Part shown: piece after piece, positions 36,111-47,991 of the stretch
How positions within the stretch are numbered: the first letter of the stretch is position 1
How the letters are laid out: each line of letters begins with the position of its first letter
Notes under the pieces: model-generated
What the model saw: only the letters and a program-made list of their open reading frames with translations
What the model was told of the DNA's origin: nothing
Databases searched by the model: none
NCBI GenBank assembly: GCA_023853785.1
Contig: JAJIRX010000924.1
Coordinates: 1 to 64,000, forward strand
Length of the DNA stretch: 64,000 nucleotides
Origin: Psilocybe azurescens
Taxonomy: Eukaryota; Basidiomycota; Agaricomycetes; Agaricales; Agrocybaceae
Reading direction: 5' to 3'
Made by a program: the position numbers and the translations under genes

Positions 36111-37126
36111 CTAATCATGATGGAATGCTGCGAGCTGAGCGAAAAATAGGGATAATTCCTCCAATGAAGGACCATTTCTTTCTGTTGGGAATCTCTCGCA
36201 AAAAGCCAGGAATTCCACGTTTGAGTCTTGGTATTCCTGTATCTTCAAATAGTTTAAATCAGACTTTATTGTTAAGGACAATACATACCTCGACGGTATA
36301 GTCAACAAATTTTTCTTTCAACTCTCTCCACTTCTTCACCGTAAAAGCGTCACGATAGGGGCTGTAGCTCATTTGCAGGGAATCAAGACGATTTTGTTGC
36401 GTCTGATGTTCCATATTGAGCACATTCCACCAAGAAATGAAGACGGAAACATGATCAGAAAATGCTTCAAGTATATCGATATCTCCCCTCAGGTCATCGA
36501 GCTTAGTAGTACCTTGGGCAATAAATGTGAATTCTGAACCGAATATCTATTTGATCTATGAACGTACTGATATCCATATTGTTTGCAGAGCTGCCGTTCT
36601 CATGACTCCTCTTGACGTCCTTTTTAGCGTTGTCGATCAGCTGCAATGTAGTAGTCATGCATAAGTTGACTGGGAACATGGAAATAGAGTCAAATCTGTA
36701 CCTGTCCTAATATCGAACGTACGTTCCTGAATCTTGCTTGCGCTGCGGCCACATTTTCCTTGCCCCTTGCGGCGTGCTCGGTTATCTCCTTCCAGTAATT
36801 CTGGCGGCGTTGCTTGTCAAGGCTAGGAGCAAGCTCCGTAAAGTTCAAGGCATCTTCTATGATATTGAACCCCTCCTGGGCGGCGGTGACGGACCAATCA
36901 ATGGCCATTGCATAAGAATGTGCCTGTTGTTGGATCAAGCTCGTTGCTTTTGACCTAGAATATTAGATCATTCAATATTTATTTGTAAAGGAAATAAACG
37001 TCGTGCGAACACGTTCTTCAGCATGCACCAAGGACGAAGAAGCTCAATTGCTGCAACTGCTGACTGAACCAGCTCGGTGATATTAGGATCCTCTGGACTT
37101 TTGAGAACAAGGCGTGGGTGGGCCAT
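36111..37126 (-). CDS. H7: helical WW-family protein, intact, 265 aa
   Basis: Complete five-exon model, complement(join(36111..36242, 36289..36512, 36568..36640, 36702..36954, 37011..37126)), with all phases agreeing and no internal stop. The first exon (116 nt) and fourth exon (224 nt) have exactly the lengths seen in H8 and H11. Motifs in order are LLRPWC at about residues 30-35, TAAQEGF at about 60, FRNVR at about 115, FISWWNV, and after 32 residues KWRELKEKFVDYT. The tail is only 43 residues, acidic and aromatic, ending FHHD with no CaaX box, so this is the minimal form of the family. It is predicted almost entirely helical. Start ATG 37126 (MAHPRL) was chosen by exon length; an upstream in-frame extension exists. 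Function unknown. Confidence 0.75.
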
Positions 37127-37452
37127 GTCGGATTCGGTGGGGAGCGTAACCAAGAACGAGTTGAGTGGCGGCTTAAAGTTTTCTAATATGGAGGCAGTCG
37201 CAGCATAGCCTGACAGTACTGCTACAATACCTGCCACATTCCATGCTTGATCCTCAAGGCACATTCCCCCCATGTGATGTAGGACTCGCCGGCGCCTAAT
37301 GACTAGTGACGGAAGCGCTCCAGAGAACGGCCAAAGGTCCCGATGTTGGGGAATCACAAACTTGAAGAGTCATTTGAAGTAGATTTGAAGTGCTGCTTGT
37401 CGGTCCAATCACGTAATATATCCCTGTGGGACACGATTCCCATGCTTTTCCT

Positions 37453-39826
37453 TCAGATCGCGAACCTCCTCGCACTCCCGCTCTTTTTCCTCTCTATCAA
37501 CCACTCCATCTTTGGCCCTGCAGCACCAGCACCACCACCCACTGGATTCTCATACCTGTTCTCATGCCTGCTTCCACTCCCCTCATCCTCTCCGAATGTT
37601 CTCCGCCCAGCATGAGCACAAGCACTGCTTCCAGGCCGAGATATCCGGGCTCCATAAGCACCATTCTCGCCGACAGCCATCGTATTCACATATCTTCCTT
37701 CTACCACATGTTCCTGGACACTCATACTTCGCCTTCTCGAACGTGGTGGGGCATGAGGGACACGAGGAATAGGCGAGACGCTGTCGCCTGAGCTGTCCGT
37801 CACTCTCAGTGAAGGCATCCTGTCTCTTTCCCGCTCTCGTTCTCGTTCCCTCTCGCGCTCTCGCAGGCGTAAGAAGGACCCAGGAAGATAGCTGGCATCG
37901 ACTGACTGTCTCGCAACCGTGGAATCAAACGGTGTATCTTCGACTTCGCGCGACGGTGAAAATTCAGCTTCCGTCATAGGTCGCTCTGACCGCTCAGGCG
38001 AAGCAGACCCGCGAGATATCTGGAGTCCGATCCGAGAATCGAAAGACGTCCTACGCATATCCAGCGAAGGACGGCCGAGCCCGATCTCACGTCCTAACGA
38101 AGGCCCAGCAGGCGGTCGTCCGGAATCTAGAGATCCACGACTTAGCGGTGTCACCACCTGCTGCGACGAGCCGCCATTGCTGGACGGACTGTCCTTCGAG
38201 CGATTGCTGCCTCCACTTCCGAGCATGACTTGTCTGAGCGTACGCGTGGCTAGGCGTGAGGTGGTTGGTGTTTCTTTGGACTGAGGTGTCGCGTCATCGT
38301 TACTGCGATTGCGTCCGCCAAACAGGTTTGCTGCTCGTAATGAGGGCTGACTAAACATACTGGGCGAGCGAGGTGATGGCAATGTCCGGCGAGGAGCTGC
38401 GGGTGTGGAAGTCGGCGCTGAAGCCAGGGAAGGAGAGGGAGAAGGAGGCGAGAAGTCGATAGCTGCTTTAACCGGAGCTGTATCGACTTTGTCTTGAGTT
38501 GCTTTTGGTGTGGTGGTGGCATTGCTCATAGACGGTGTGGTAGGAGACGGTGTAGATATAGAAAATCGCGGAGAAGTGGGGAAGCAGAAGGGGGATGAAC
38601 GTAATCTCGGCAGCAAAGACGAGGCTTGTTGTGCTCTCGAAAAGCGGGATGCAGGAGATGGAGGAAAGGTGGGTGTGGTAGGCGATACAGACGGTCGTTG
38701 TCGATGATCAGACGTGTGATTCAACGACTTTGACGACGAGTTCCTCGTACCCGAATTTGGGCTCAAAAGAGCTAAGAGGTCGGCATCGACTGTGTCAGGG
38801 TTGAACGTCTTATCAGCTGCTTCTAGATGCTCGTCCGCGTCGATGATGACCACGGCTTTGTCGGCCTTCAGCCATTCCCTCACCAGACTTTGAAGACGAG
38901 GCGCTCTTCCGCAGCGCATCCCGAACCTGATTTTCCACCTCTGTCGTCGACAGGTTGAATGCCGAGATATCAAAATCAAGGGAATCTGAACGCGGAGAAT
39001 GTTTTTGAGCAGTTTTGGTAGTTGAAGAGCCCTGATGTCTGTGTGGATGTAGAAAATTTTGGCTGGTAGTGCGATGAGGCGAGGACGACCTGGATTTGAA
39101 CGGAATGCCATCGGGCAAATTTTCGACACCCCTGAACTGTCAGCCTCCATTATGGTTGAGAGTTCTGCAGTCAAAGGAGGGCCTGGAGAAGGGGTTCGCA
39201 GAGTGAAAGCTGGAATTGTGGATTTGAGATTCAGATATCGACAAAGTAAAGAGTATTCGGGATTTACCTGAGCGTAGTGTCCCATCTCCATTTGAAAGAA
39301 TGCCGTCCTCCTGATAAGACCCAGATATATTGTCAAACTTGGGTTCGCGCGGAAGTGGCTTTTCGATTAGCGAGAGAGACGCAGACCGCCTGATAGTTGT
39401 CTCATCCGCGAGGGACCCATTTGACCTTTCAATGGAGATGACTGGTGTCACTGCATCGTTTGAAAGCGACGACTTTCGTTCTCTGGTCATAGACCTCCTA
39501 ACTGAACCAAAGTTCGCAAAGGGACTCCTAGAGGTACTGGGGGATGATAGTGACGGTGAAGAAGTGGCATTTTTGTTGGGTCCAAATGGTAGAAGAGAGC
39601 GTAGGGTGCGGAAAGCAGGAATGCCTGAACCTGCAGGGCTAGTTGGTGTAGTGTTATATGTGGGTGTGCCCGGAGAATAGCCAATTCCTTGTGGTGTGGT
39701 TGAGCCGGAATTCAAAGATCCGCTGCTCGACGATGCTCGACGAGTGTAGTTCCCTGACGCGAAAACCCCCTTTTTCGAGTGCGCCGATGGGGTATTAGGG
39801 GAAAGTTGGACAGTCGCCATTGGCAT
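37453..39826 (-). pseudogene. Ser/Pro-rich protein, truncated copy lacking the coiled coil
   Basis: Copy of 7625..11480. The first exon (to about 39265) is open from ATG 39826 (MPMATVQ), with the intron GTAAATC...CTGCAG as in copy 1. The second exon is open for some 530 codons downstream of a pair of compensating indels (near 39115 and 38877). At about 37490-37500 the sequence jumps from the region equal to copy 1 position 9155 to that equal to 8660. This deletes about 0.5 kb and puts the coiled-coil coding sequence out of frame, so the protein stops at 37453. The unit 2 duplication starts just beyond, so the true C-terminus is missing here. Confidence 0.75.
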
Positions 39827-40043
39827 TGGCACTGTGGTTGGAGAACGACTGAGGTATTGCTTGGTGGGTATACTCTACGTTCCCTGTGGTTAGGTGGTAG
39901 ATATCATAGTGAGAAGCAATCAAAGAACATCGAAGACGTCGCCGACGGTGGACGTTCTGATGCAAAAACAGAACTTGCTGAACAAATTCCCGCGAAACAA
40001 AGACGGAAGGACCCTGCAAACTTGCTTGTGGCCCTAACTTAGG

Positions 40044-41420
40044 GTTTTATTTAACGAAATCTTGACCAACAACCACTCGACCGCGTCCGACGCGACGACG
40101 ACGACAATAAATACTGAATGACAATGAAGATTAACCAAACTCTATATTGCGGCACTTTGATGCGCGTTTCTCGTCTGGAATTTAAACAGCAACAACATCT
40201 TGAACGTCGCCCAGAATTTCCCCAGAATATTGGCAATCATGTTTGTGCATCAAATTCGTCGACATTGGAAGCTCCGTGTCATTGGAAGGCCATACTTTGC
40301 CAGTTGTTTATCAACGCTCGTTTCTTCGGTATGTATTTCGTTGGTGATCTTCCGCAACTTCCTTGTTGACAGGGTTCACAGACAGGAGTCCCAAAACAAC
40401 CAAGTGATCGCACACGATGACAGGGCTCAACTACTAACATTAAGGCCGCAAAATATGGGAAATACGTTATTGAAGAAAGTTCTTCATGCCTCGATTATCG
40501 TCTGGCCTACATGCTCATTGTGCCAGACTGTCAGCAAGCCGCTGTGCGCATCGTATACGCCATTTTGCTTGTGCGAAACAAACCAGCCCTCAATACTGGT
40601 TCGGACCTCACTCTTCGAAATCTTCCGCGTCTGTGGTCTATATCACTATACACCATCAGCAATGAAGCTCAGAACCTCCTATGAAAATCTAGTCGATGAG
40701 GATCTTGTTGCGGATTTATCAGAGCTTCAAATAACAAACAAAAACACGCTGGTTGCATGACATCGAGCAGCCTTTCATCGTAGACGCCAGTCAAGCCTGG
40801 ATAGCACTGAGACTTTTCAGTCTGTATGACGCAAATATATACGACTTGAAAACGTATTTCAAGACTTGTGGAGGCACACGCTAGTCTGCCCTATGCAGGT
40901 GGGTTAATGTTCCCACTTATTCAGAATTCCCTTTATATACAGCTAACCTTTTCTACTACCTAGGTCATGTCACGGCCACACTGGTACGATCAACACCTCC
41001 TAATGGTCCCGCCCTGCATCTTCGGTTCACCGAAAGTATGACCTCCAATCACATGCATCGTTCCGGGCTACGATGTCTTCCTTCAAGAACCCTACGTAGG
41101 TGGATACCTACCGCGGAAGAAAAAGGCGTATACAAACCGTCCGCTCATTGGGTTACAACTGGGATTAAGATAAAAGAAAATGATCAAGAAATCGTCCTCC
41201 CGCCTTATCTGGAGGCTCTGCTCAAACTGATTAGCTGACTTGACGCAGTTTCTGTCCACTCCGCATGGACACACCTCGGACTCGTCGTCACCCCCCTGAT
41301 AACGGTTGAGGCCATGAATGTCCAGTCACTGCCACATTTCCTTTACCGGCGCGCATCACCTGTACCCGATATTGTCCTTCTATGACCAATGTCGTATCTC
41401 AACATACCAAGTATTATCAC
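40044..41420 (+). pseudogene. Unrecognised plus-strand gene remnant (copy 2)
   Basis: Near-identical to 11700..13060, with the same proposed intron and the same unexplained frame changes. One segment reads slightly longer here (NIKAAKYGKYVIEE to a stop near 40683). No family recognised. Confidence 0.35.
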
Positions 41421-41577
41421 GAAGGGACACTAAGACTGCACCCACTTTCTGGCTTTGTCGGTGGGCCCAGAAAGAAGAGGTCATGCATCATGGGTCGTGT
41501 GCCGCAGCACGTAACGTGACAGAGATAAAAGGTTTTATGGAGTAAAATACAGCTATCTATCTACACCGAAATAATAC

Positions 41578-43125
41578 TTAGAGTAAAGTAGGCAAAGTAG
41601 CTAACATCGATTTCCAGATGTTGTACGCAACGAAAGGCAGCATGATTCCCAGAATAACCCACATTGGCATGACGAAGAACACCGCGGGATCCTTCCAAGA
41701 GTGTTTGAACACTGTAACGATGCCTGCGAGAATACTAACCATTGAGAAAGAGAGCATGAAGATGACGCCCGACATATGGAAAGTTAGATGAAAGGCGATT
41801 CGAAGAACTGGTTGATCATTAGGAGATCTGTTTAGTTAATTCCTCAGAGGTGAAGACGATGTTGAAGTAGCTTACACGACTTTGTCCTTTCCCAATTGGT
41901 ACGTATCGTATTCGAGGTTTGGATAGATATGGACAACGGGTCATCATCCATTGAAGGAAAGACAAGACGTAGCGCCATAAAAAATCGGACGGCGAATAGC
42001 GCGTATGATCCTCCGCAACACCCCCGACTTTGCTATGATATTGTTCGCTGCCGGCCTCGAGAGCTGTAAAATCGCGAAAATGCCAAGACCAATGACTGCG
42101 ATAAAGCATTCTTGCAGCCAGAATTTGAAGCCCACAGCCTGCCAAGATTCGAAATATTCTTCCATAGTGACCGTAGACCTATCCTCTGGTAGAGAACCGA
42201 AATCCCACTGAGGGTCGGTAGTGAACTGATACAGGATATACGTCCAGAGGGCGGTCCATGCCGAAGAAAGTACTATGCCCACACTGTACATCATCCCTCG
42301 ATTAACTGCAAATAAAATAGGTTGCACTACGAAGTATATACCAGAGTAATAGTTCATACCTGAATATAACACCTCCGACTGGTCTCTACTAAAGAAACCA
42401 GGTAATACATTCGACGAATTATACTCGTACAAACCCAGGATATAAAGTCTATCACACAAATTGTCAGCGCGTCTCTCATACAATGACAGCAAGGACGACT
42501 TGCAAAGTAGTTATCGGTACGCCTATAGCCCAATCCGTCCAAGTGGCTGCGGCCGATTGGTTGGCATACCCGAGCATAGCTTTCGACAGCCCAAATGCAA
42601 TGACAGAACTGCAGACAATAATTCGGTAGGGAGTGATGTCGGGATTGGCAGGCTTGAAATAAGAGGTAGAGTCAGATGTAAACTCGTCGGAAACATATTC
42701 AGGACGGTCTATTGAGAATAACGCAAGGAGCTTCCAGACGAGGTCCATACAGTCTGGCTTGAAAAGCCATGACAGAGACGAAGGTACGTCCTCTCGAGAT
42801 TCATAGGCGCTAAGAGCGAAGAAACTATCCTCATATAATTAGTTACGAATGTATGTAGAGAGTCGTATGGAGCGCACATCACCGATAGAAACGTCCCAGC
42901 TACCCATTCTAACGTAGTGGACACTATAGCTCCTCCATTTTGAGTTACAATGGCCTTGGCGGTCCCCAATCCAACCGTGGTGGTAAGTATAGCAAGTCGA
43001 TACGGCGTTATCTTTGGATGCCAGGCCTTTCTAGTCTGATTCTATAGCGAATCATGGTATGGTGGATACGATGGGTAGCTAGTATGAGAGGGGTTCGATG
43101 GGTATACGACATGTCCTTCGGTCAT
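41578..43125 (-). CDS. Multi-pass membrane protein, copy 2 (best frame in exon 1)
   Basis: It starts at ATG 43125 and ends at 41578. Unlike the other two full copies, exon 1 stays open through TQNGGAIVSTTLEWVAG to a likely GTGATG donor near 42870. The second exon carries SWLFKPDCMDLVWKLL and the second ITPYR block. The large third exon has several hydrophobic spans but shifts frame near 41985 (AAAAAATCGG) relative to copy 1. The last exon encodes two or three more spans. So each copy has its own single-base break. Predicted integral membrane protein, function unknown, divergent from H8. Confidence 0.6.
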
Positions 43126-43335
43126 GCGCGGTCTTTGCGGCTAGTGTGTTTGTACAACGAGACTCCGAGTCTGAACTACAAAAACGTTTTTAAAAGCTGC
43201 GATGTCGGAGGCTCTAATTGTAATGAAACAATGGATAGTTGCTTAAGCTTAAGAGCTGAGCGCTGAGGTGGCGTGGCTCGGCGTTCAATTCGGCATCTCG
43301 GACCTTGGAACTTGTACCTACCGTATTCACAAGTA

Positions 43336-44656
43336 CTATCACTAACCCCGTGTTTGAAAGGGGGCCCAGTGTTTGTAAACCGACATTTTTCATTTATAAC
43401 TTTACAACCGCTGCTCAGTTAAATTTGATTTTTGGCACTCTCATAGAGACAGCTTATATGCACATTAATTTGAATTTTTCATATTTTTATATTGAATGTA
43501 AGGGCCAAGATATTGTAATGAATGTGCCAAAAGTGCAATATCAGGCTCTGACATCGCAAAATGGCTTTTTTCTCGATTTTTTGTATTGTGCATAACAGGT
43601 CATTTAGTATCTTGCTTATAATTTTTTGAAGCCATACTATCACTAACCCAGTGTTTGTAAAATTTTAAAGACCAAAGCATATATTTACGATTTCTGCACT
43701 AATTTTTATAAAAATTTTACCATTGTAAAGCCTAGCGCTTCAGCTACAATAATATGTTTTTGTATTTCTAAGAGTTGACGTTGAAGGAGAGGAATCGGGG
43801 AAAGAAAGGGACCTAGTGTTTGGAATAGTTGTCACGCACGGGTCACATACAACATCGCAATCATCAACATGAATCGTAATGAATATTTAAACTCCGAGGG
43901 AAGCCTAAACGTATACGCGTGTTGGAGTTTAAATTTTTGTTGACTATTTCAGTGTCTTGTCACACCTGTATTTCTACCATCCTTCCTCACACTTTATGGC
44001 TTCCAAAAAATTATAAGCAAGATACTAAATGACCTGTTATGCACAATACAAAAAAATCGAGAAAAAAGCCATTTTGCGATGTCAGAGCCTGATATTGCAC
44101 TTTTTGGCACATTCATTACAATATCTTGGCCCTTACATTCAATATAAAAATATGAAAATTCAAATTAATGTGCATATAAGCTGTCTCTATGAGAGTGCCA
44201 AAAATCAAATTTAACTGAGCAGCGGTTGTAAAGTTATAAATGAAAATGTCGGTTTACAAACACTGGGCCCCCTTTCAAACACGGGGTTAGTGATAGTAAA
44301 GTGTGAGGAAGGATGGTAGAAATACAGGTGTGACAAGACACTGAAATAGTCAACAAAAATTTAAACTCCAACACGCGTATACGTTTAGGCTTCCTCGGAG
44401 TTTAAATATTCATTACGATTCATGTTGATGATTGCGATGTTGTATGTGACCCGTGCGTGACAACTATTCCAAACACTAGGTCCCTTTCTTTTCCCCGATT
44501 CCTCTCCTTCAACGTCAACTCTTAGAAATACAAAAACATATTATTGTAGCTGAAGCGCTAGGCTTTACAATGGTAAAATTTTTATAAAAATTAGTGCAGA
44601 AATCGTAAATATATGCTTTGGTCTTTAAAATTTTACAAACACTGGGTTAGTGATAG
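43336..44656. mobile_element. Nested Tc1/mariner-type MITE pair (outer element plus insertion)
   Basis: The element has terminal inverted repeats CTATCACTAACCC and is flanked by TA on both sides (43334..43335 and 44657..44658). The spacer copy near 19780 shows the empty site CACAAGTACCCC. Its 1321 bp split into four blocks separated by TA: A (43336..43634), B (43637..43994), A inverted (43997..44296) and B inverted (44299..44656). The outer element is A-TA-B inverted (about 660 bp); the inner one is B-TA-A inverted, inserted at the outer element's central TA. No transposase is encoded, so it depended on a TA-targeting transposase elsewhere. Confidence 0.85.
43637..44296. mobile_element. Inner MITE inserted in its own twin
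   Basis: This is a 660-bp copy of the same MITE in opposite orientation, with inverted ends CTATCACTAACCC, flanked by TA at 43635..43636 and 44297..44298. Removing it and one TA restores GCCATAAAGTG, which is the inverted form of CACTTTATGGC at the centre of the inner copy. Confidence 0.85.
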
Positions 44657-45336
44657 TACCCTCACTTTTCATTTAGTGTACAATGGTATGCTAGTCGCAC
44701 TTGTACAGGTCAGAGTAGGAAATTTGACTCGATATTTGAAATACTTGGAATGTGTCCTAGCTTCAATAAGTCGAATAACGGGCAAATAACGGGGCAGAGA
44801 AAGCAAGTGATCTTATCTGATTTCCAAGATCAGCCCAAATATTGCGGAAATCACCGATTCACTTTACACTACATACACGGTGTTGCACTTTCGACTCGTT
44901 GTTTCACGGCACTCAAACCCATTCAGTCTTCAGAAGGCTCTTACTGTTTCAAAAAACCGATCGCGAATACTCATCTCTATTCCAAACGAACATTTTCACT
45001 CTCGGATTCCTACAATACAATTGACAGTACTATCTTCGGCGGATGAATGCAGGTGCATAGAAGTACAACATCGTGGCTGAGGCCCCCATTTGGATGGAAG
45101 TCACGACGGGATACTCATACTACCCTTCTCCGCAGTTAATATCAAACCCAATACACGCCGTTTGTGCATGGACTATGCACTTTCCTGAGTATGTCTCTTG
45201 GGTGTCTCTTTTCCAAGGCATGCCACACTCCCTACGATCTCCACCGTTGCTACCTTTGCGACGCCTCTGAATACTTGGTGATTATTGCTGTAAACCTTAT
45301 ACGACTTTCAATAGCTTTGCGCTTTCCCAAACGTAC
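44657..45336. repeat. Duplicated spacer upstream of H8
   Basis: Aligns with 15735..16378. No gene seen; presumed H8 promoter region. It contains the short stretch TGTTTCACGGCACTCAAACC shared (with changes) with unit 1. Confidence 0.55.
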
Positions 45337-47607
45337 ATGGAATTCACAGAAGTTATTCTGGATGCTCGTGCTAGCATGCATCTTCGCGAACTGGCAGATT
45401 TGACCTCGCACTTCTACAAGCTTCTGCGGCCCTGGTGTTTCTCGGAGCAGCGGTGAGCATTAACATTTTCAGTCTCCATAATTTTTAAATAGCTTCTAGC
45501 AGCCTCGCCATATTCAAGCCAATAAGGGTCCAAGCTCTCTCCTATTTACAAGCGATTGACTTTAGTGTCGCAGCCGCTCGAAATGGGCTCAAATTCTCCC
45601 AAGACGCGATAGCTCTAGCAGAGCTTCTCGACTCGAGTGACCAGATGCAACGTCAAGAGTATCTTCGAGGACTGGTCGGTTTGGCACAACAGGCAGCAGA
45701 AAACGCAGAAAAGACCCAAACTAGATTCAGGAATATCCGGGTGATAGTTGGGAAGGTTTGGTTAACACTTATTTGCGTCAGTACCCCCATTTAACGTTCT
45801 TCTGTATAGCTTGTTCGGGACGTTCAGGAACAACAATCCATGAACGCATCTCAATCTAGATTGTAATCAGTTTCAGGCTTGCTGGAAATTAATAACCATC
45901 ACGATTGCAGGCGAAAAACAGTTGAAAGAATTCGAAGAGGGTGTGATCATCCTCGAAAGCTTCTCTGCCTGCATCTCGACACATATTTCATGGTGGACTA
46001 CAGTGTATTGTGACCACACATCCCAGATTGCGCGGCTTGATTCCCTCGTAGTCCGGTATCATACAATTCGAAGTCAGATCTTTGTAAAGAAGTGGAAGCA
46101 ATTACGCCAGGAGTATATTGACTATACTTCCAAGGTTTCGTCCTCATCTTTGATCTAAGCATCATGATTACTGACGAAAAAATGTACAGATACAGTCGAC
46201 CCAAAATACCAATTCAGATTTCGTAACCAGTCTGAAATATCAAAATATGCAAGACACCACACCCGCCGAATCGCCAGGGACAGATGCTGATAATACGATA
46301 TCCATTCAACCTCCAATCGAAAGTCAGGTTACGAAGCATGTGTTCAGTATTTTGCAAGACACGCCCAAACTGAAATCTACCATTCTTCCGGAACAAGCTG
46401 TTGTGTTGAAGGAGACTCGCAAGGTTAGTCCACAACTCGCTTTTGAAGCGGTGGATTTGATGCACGAAGAGTATGTTGACTATACTCAGAAGGTTTTGTC
46501 CTCATCTTTGATCTAAGCATCAGGATTACTGACAGCAAAATTTACAGATACAGTCGATCCAAAATACCAATTCAAATTTCATAACCAGTCTGAAATATCA
46601 AAATATGCAAGACACCACACCCGCCGAATCGCCAGGGATAGATGCCGATAATACGGTATCCATTAAACCTCCAATCGAAAGTCAGGTTACGAAGAACATG
46701 TTCAGTATTTGGCAAGACACGCCCAAACTGAAATCTACCATTCTTACGGAACAAGCTGTTGCGTTGGAGGACACCCGCAAGGTTAGTCTACAACTCGCTC
46801 TTGAAACGGTGGATTTGATGTACGAAGAATATGCAACTTATTCCTTGGGAGGGCGTCATCATGGCCATGGATTCAGTTCGTCTGTATGAGATAACGACGA
46901 AGTAGCGGGGAATATATTCAAAGAAAACTGACTTTGCGGATTTTTGCTTAGCGTATTGCGCAGTCCGTCGCTTCTGTACTGGGAACTGCTGTCGATATTG
47001 GGCATGAAGCACTTTGCGTAGGAGTGGAGTTCTTGGACCTTGTACCCGTTCCTGGCTTGCAAACTGCTGCAAAGACCCTCCTCAATATATGGGATGCTGT
47101 GCAGGATATTGATGTACGGTGTTTCCTAAGATTAAACGTGTTCTCTATTTAACGGCTGTTCCAACTTCCGTAGACTATCAACCTTGAATGTGTTGAGCTC
47201 ACCAAACGTTGTGCGGAAATTCTTTTGTCGATCCGCGGGATCGTCCATAAAGCTGGGGATCAGATCGGTATAGAATTGCGTGTGCCTCTCGTCGCGTTGG
47301 AGGAGTGAGTAGTATACTTACGATCCTCCCTGTCCATTGGCTCATCTTCCCAAAAGATGTTTTAACGACATATGTTGCTTCGTGCTCGAGATAAAAACAC
47401 GTTCCTGGACAAAGCGATACTTAAAACGTGACGATATTCACAGAACCCTTAACGTGCGCCACCGAAAACTCGATGACGCTTTCGATCTATTCAAAGTTAG
47501 TGCCATTCATGACTCGTTAAAACATTCTTTAATATAAGATTTCTTGCTAGGTATCGGTTCAATTCTGTATTATAAATCAACTCCAGAAAATCGCGCAGAA
47601 AGTATGA
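45337..47607 (+). CDS. H8: helical WW-family head fused in frame to an MLKL-NTD/RPW8-like four-helix domain
   Basis: Ten-exon model with all phases agreeing: join(45337..45452, 45500..45755, 45810..45858, 45911..46134, 46190..46492, 46548..46883, 46952..47113, 47174..47304, 47357..47495, 47551..47607), about 590 aa. The head has LLRPWCF, AARNG, HISWWTT and KWKQLRQEYIDYT. Exons 5 and 6 are a tandem exon duplication (TTPAESPG...EEYVDYTQ). Exons 7-10 encode the four-helix bundle (HEALCVGVEFLDLVPVPG, KRCAEILLSI, RYLKRDDIHRTL, LDDAFDLF). The join uses GTATGA at 46884 in phase 0. One defect: the donor of intron 3 is GA instead of GT at 45859. Alternatively the bundle starts at ATG 46861 as a separate 167-aa protein. 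In this family such bundles insert into membranes to kill cells; that role is inferred here. Confidence 0.6.
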
Positions 47608-47991
47608 GACCTCTTGATCGCTGATGATGGCAGCGCGGCTGTCTGTTCTGTGGTGATAAGTGATATGCAATTCGCAATGGCTCCCCTAGCCAAACATTCT
47701 GTCCAAAACCCCTTTAGCTCCTCTCACGACCTCCTATACCCGATTATAATCAGTGGCGAACTATCCCTCGGTATATCGTCTTCATATATGTAATAGTAGG
47801 CCAGGTGTTTTTATGAATTCAATTGTGATACAACGATGTGATGCCCGGCTTTCTTCAACCTTTTTCGTTCCCACAATATACTTGATTCAGCCCAGCGAGA
47901 TCATAAGGCCACGATCTTGAAAATAGAACTATAAGAGTTGGAGGAGATCAAAGGTACCATTAATCAGTATACATGTGAAACAAATCTATGT
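47608..47991. other. Duplicated intergenic region
   Basis: Matches 18651..19000. No gene seen; convergent 3' ends. Confidence 0.5.

Noticed and set aside
43305..44214. Short open frames at 43305..43595 and 44029..44214
   Set aside because: They lie in inverted copies of the MITE block A and are complements of each other; no coding signal.
16379..47607. Reading H1 and its four-helix exons as one intact fusion gene like H8
   Set aside because: In unit 1 the exon edge is one base shorter, so the fusion would be out of frame, and the H1 head has a nonsense codon and frameshifts.
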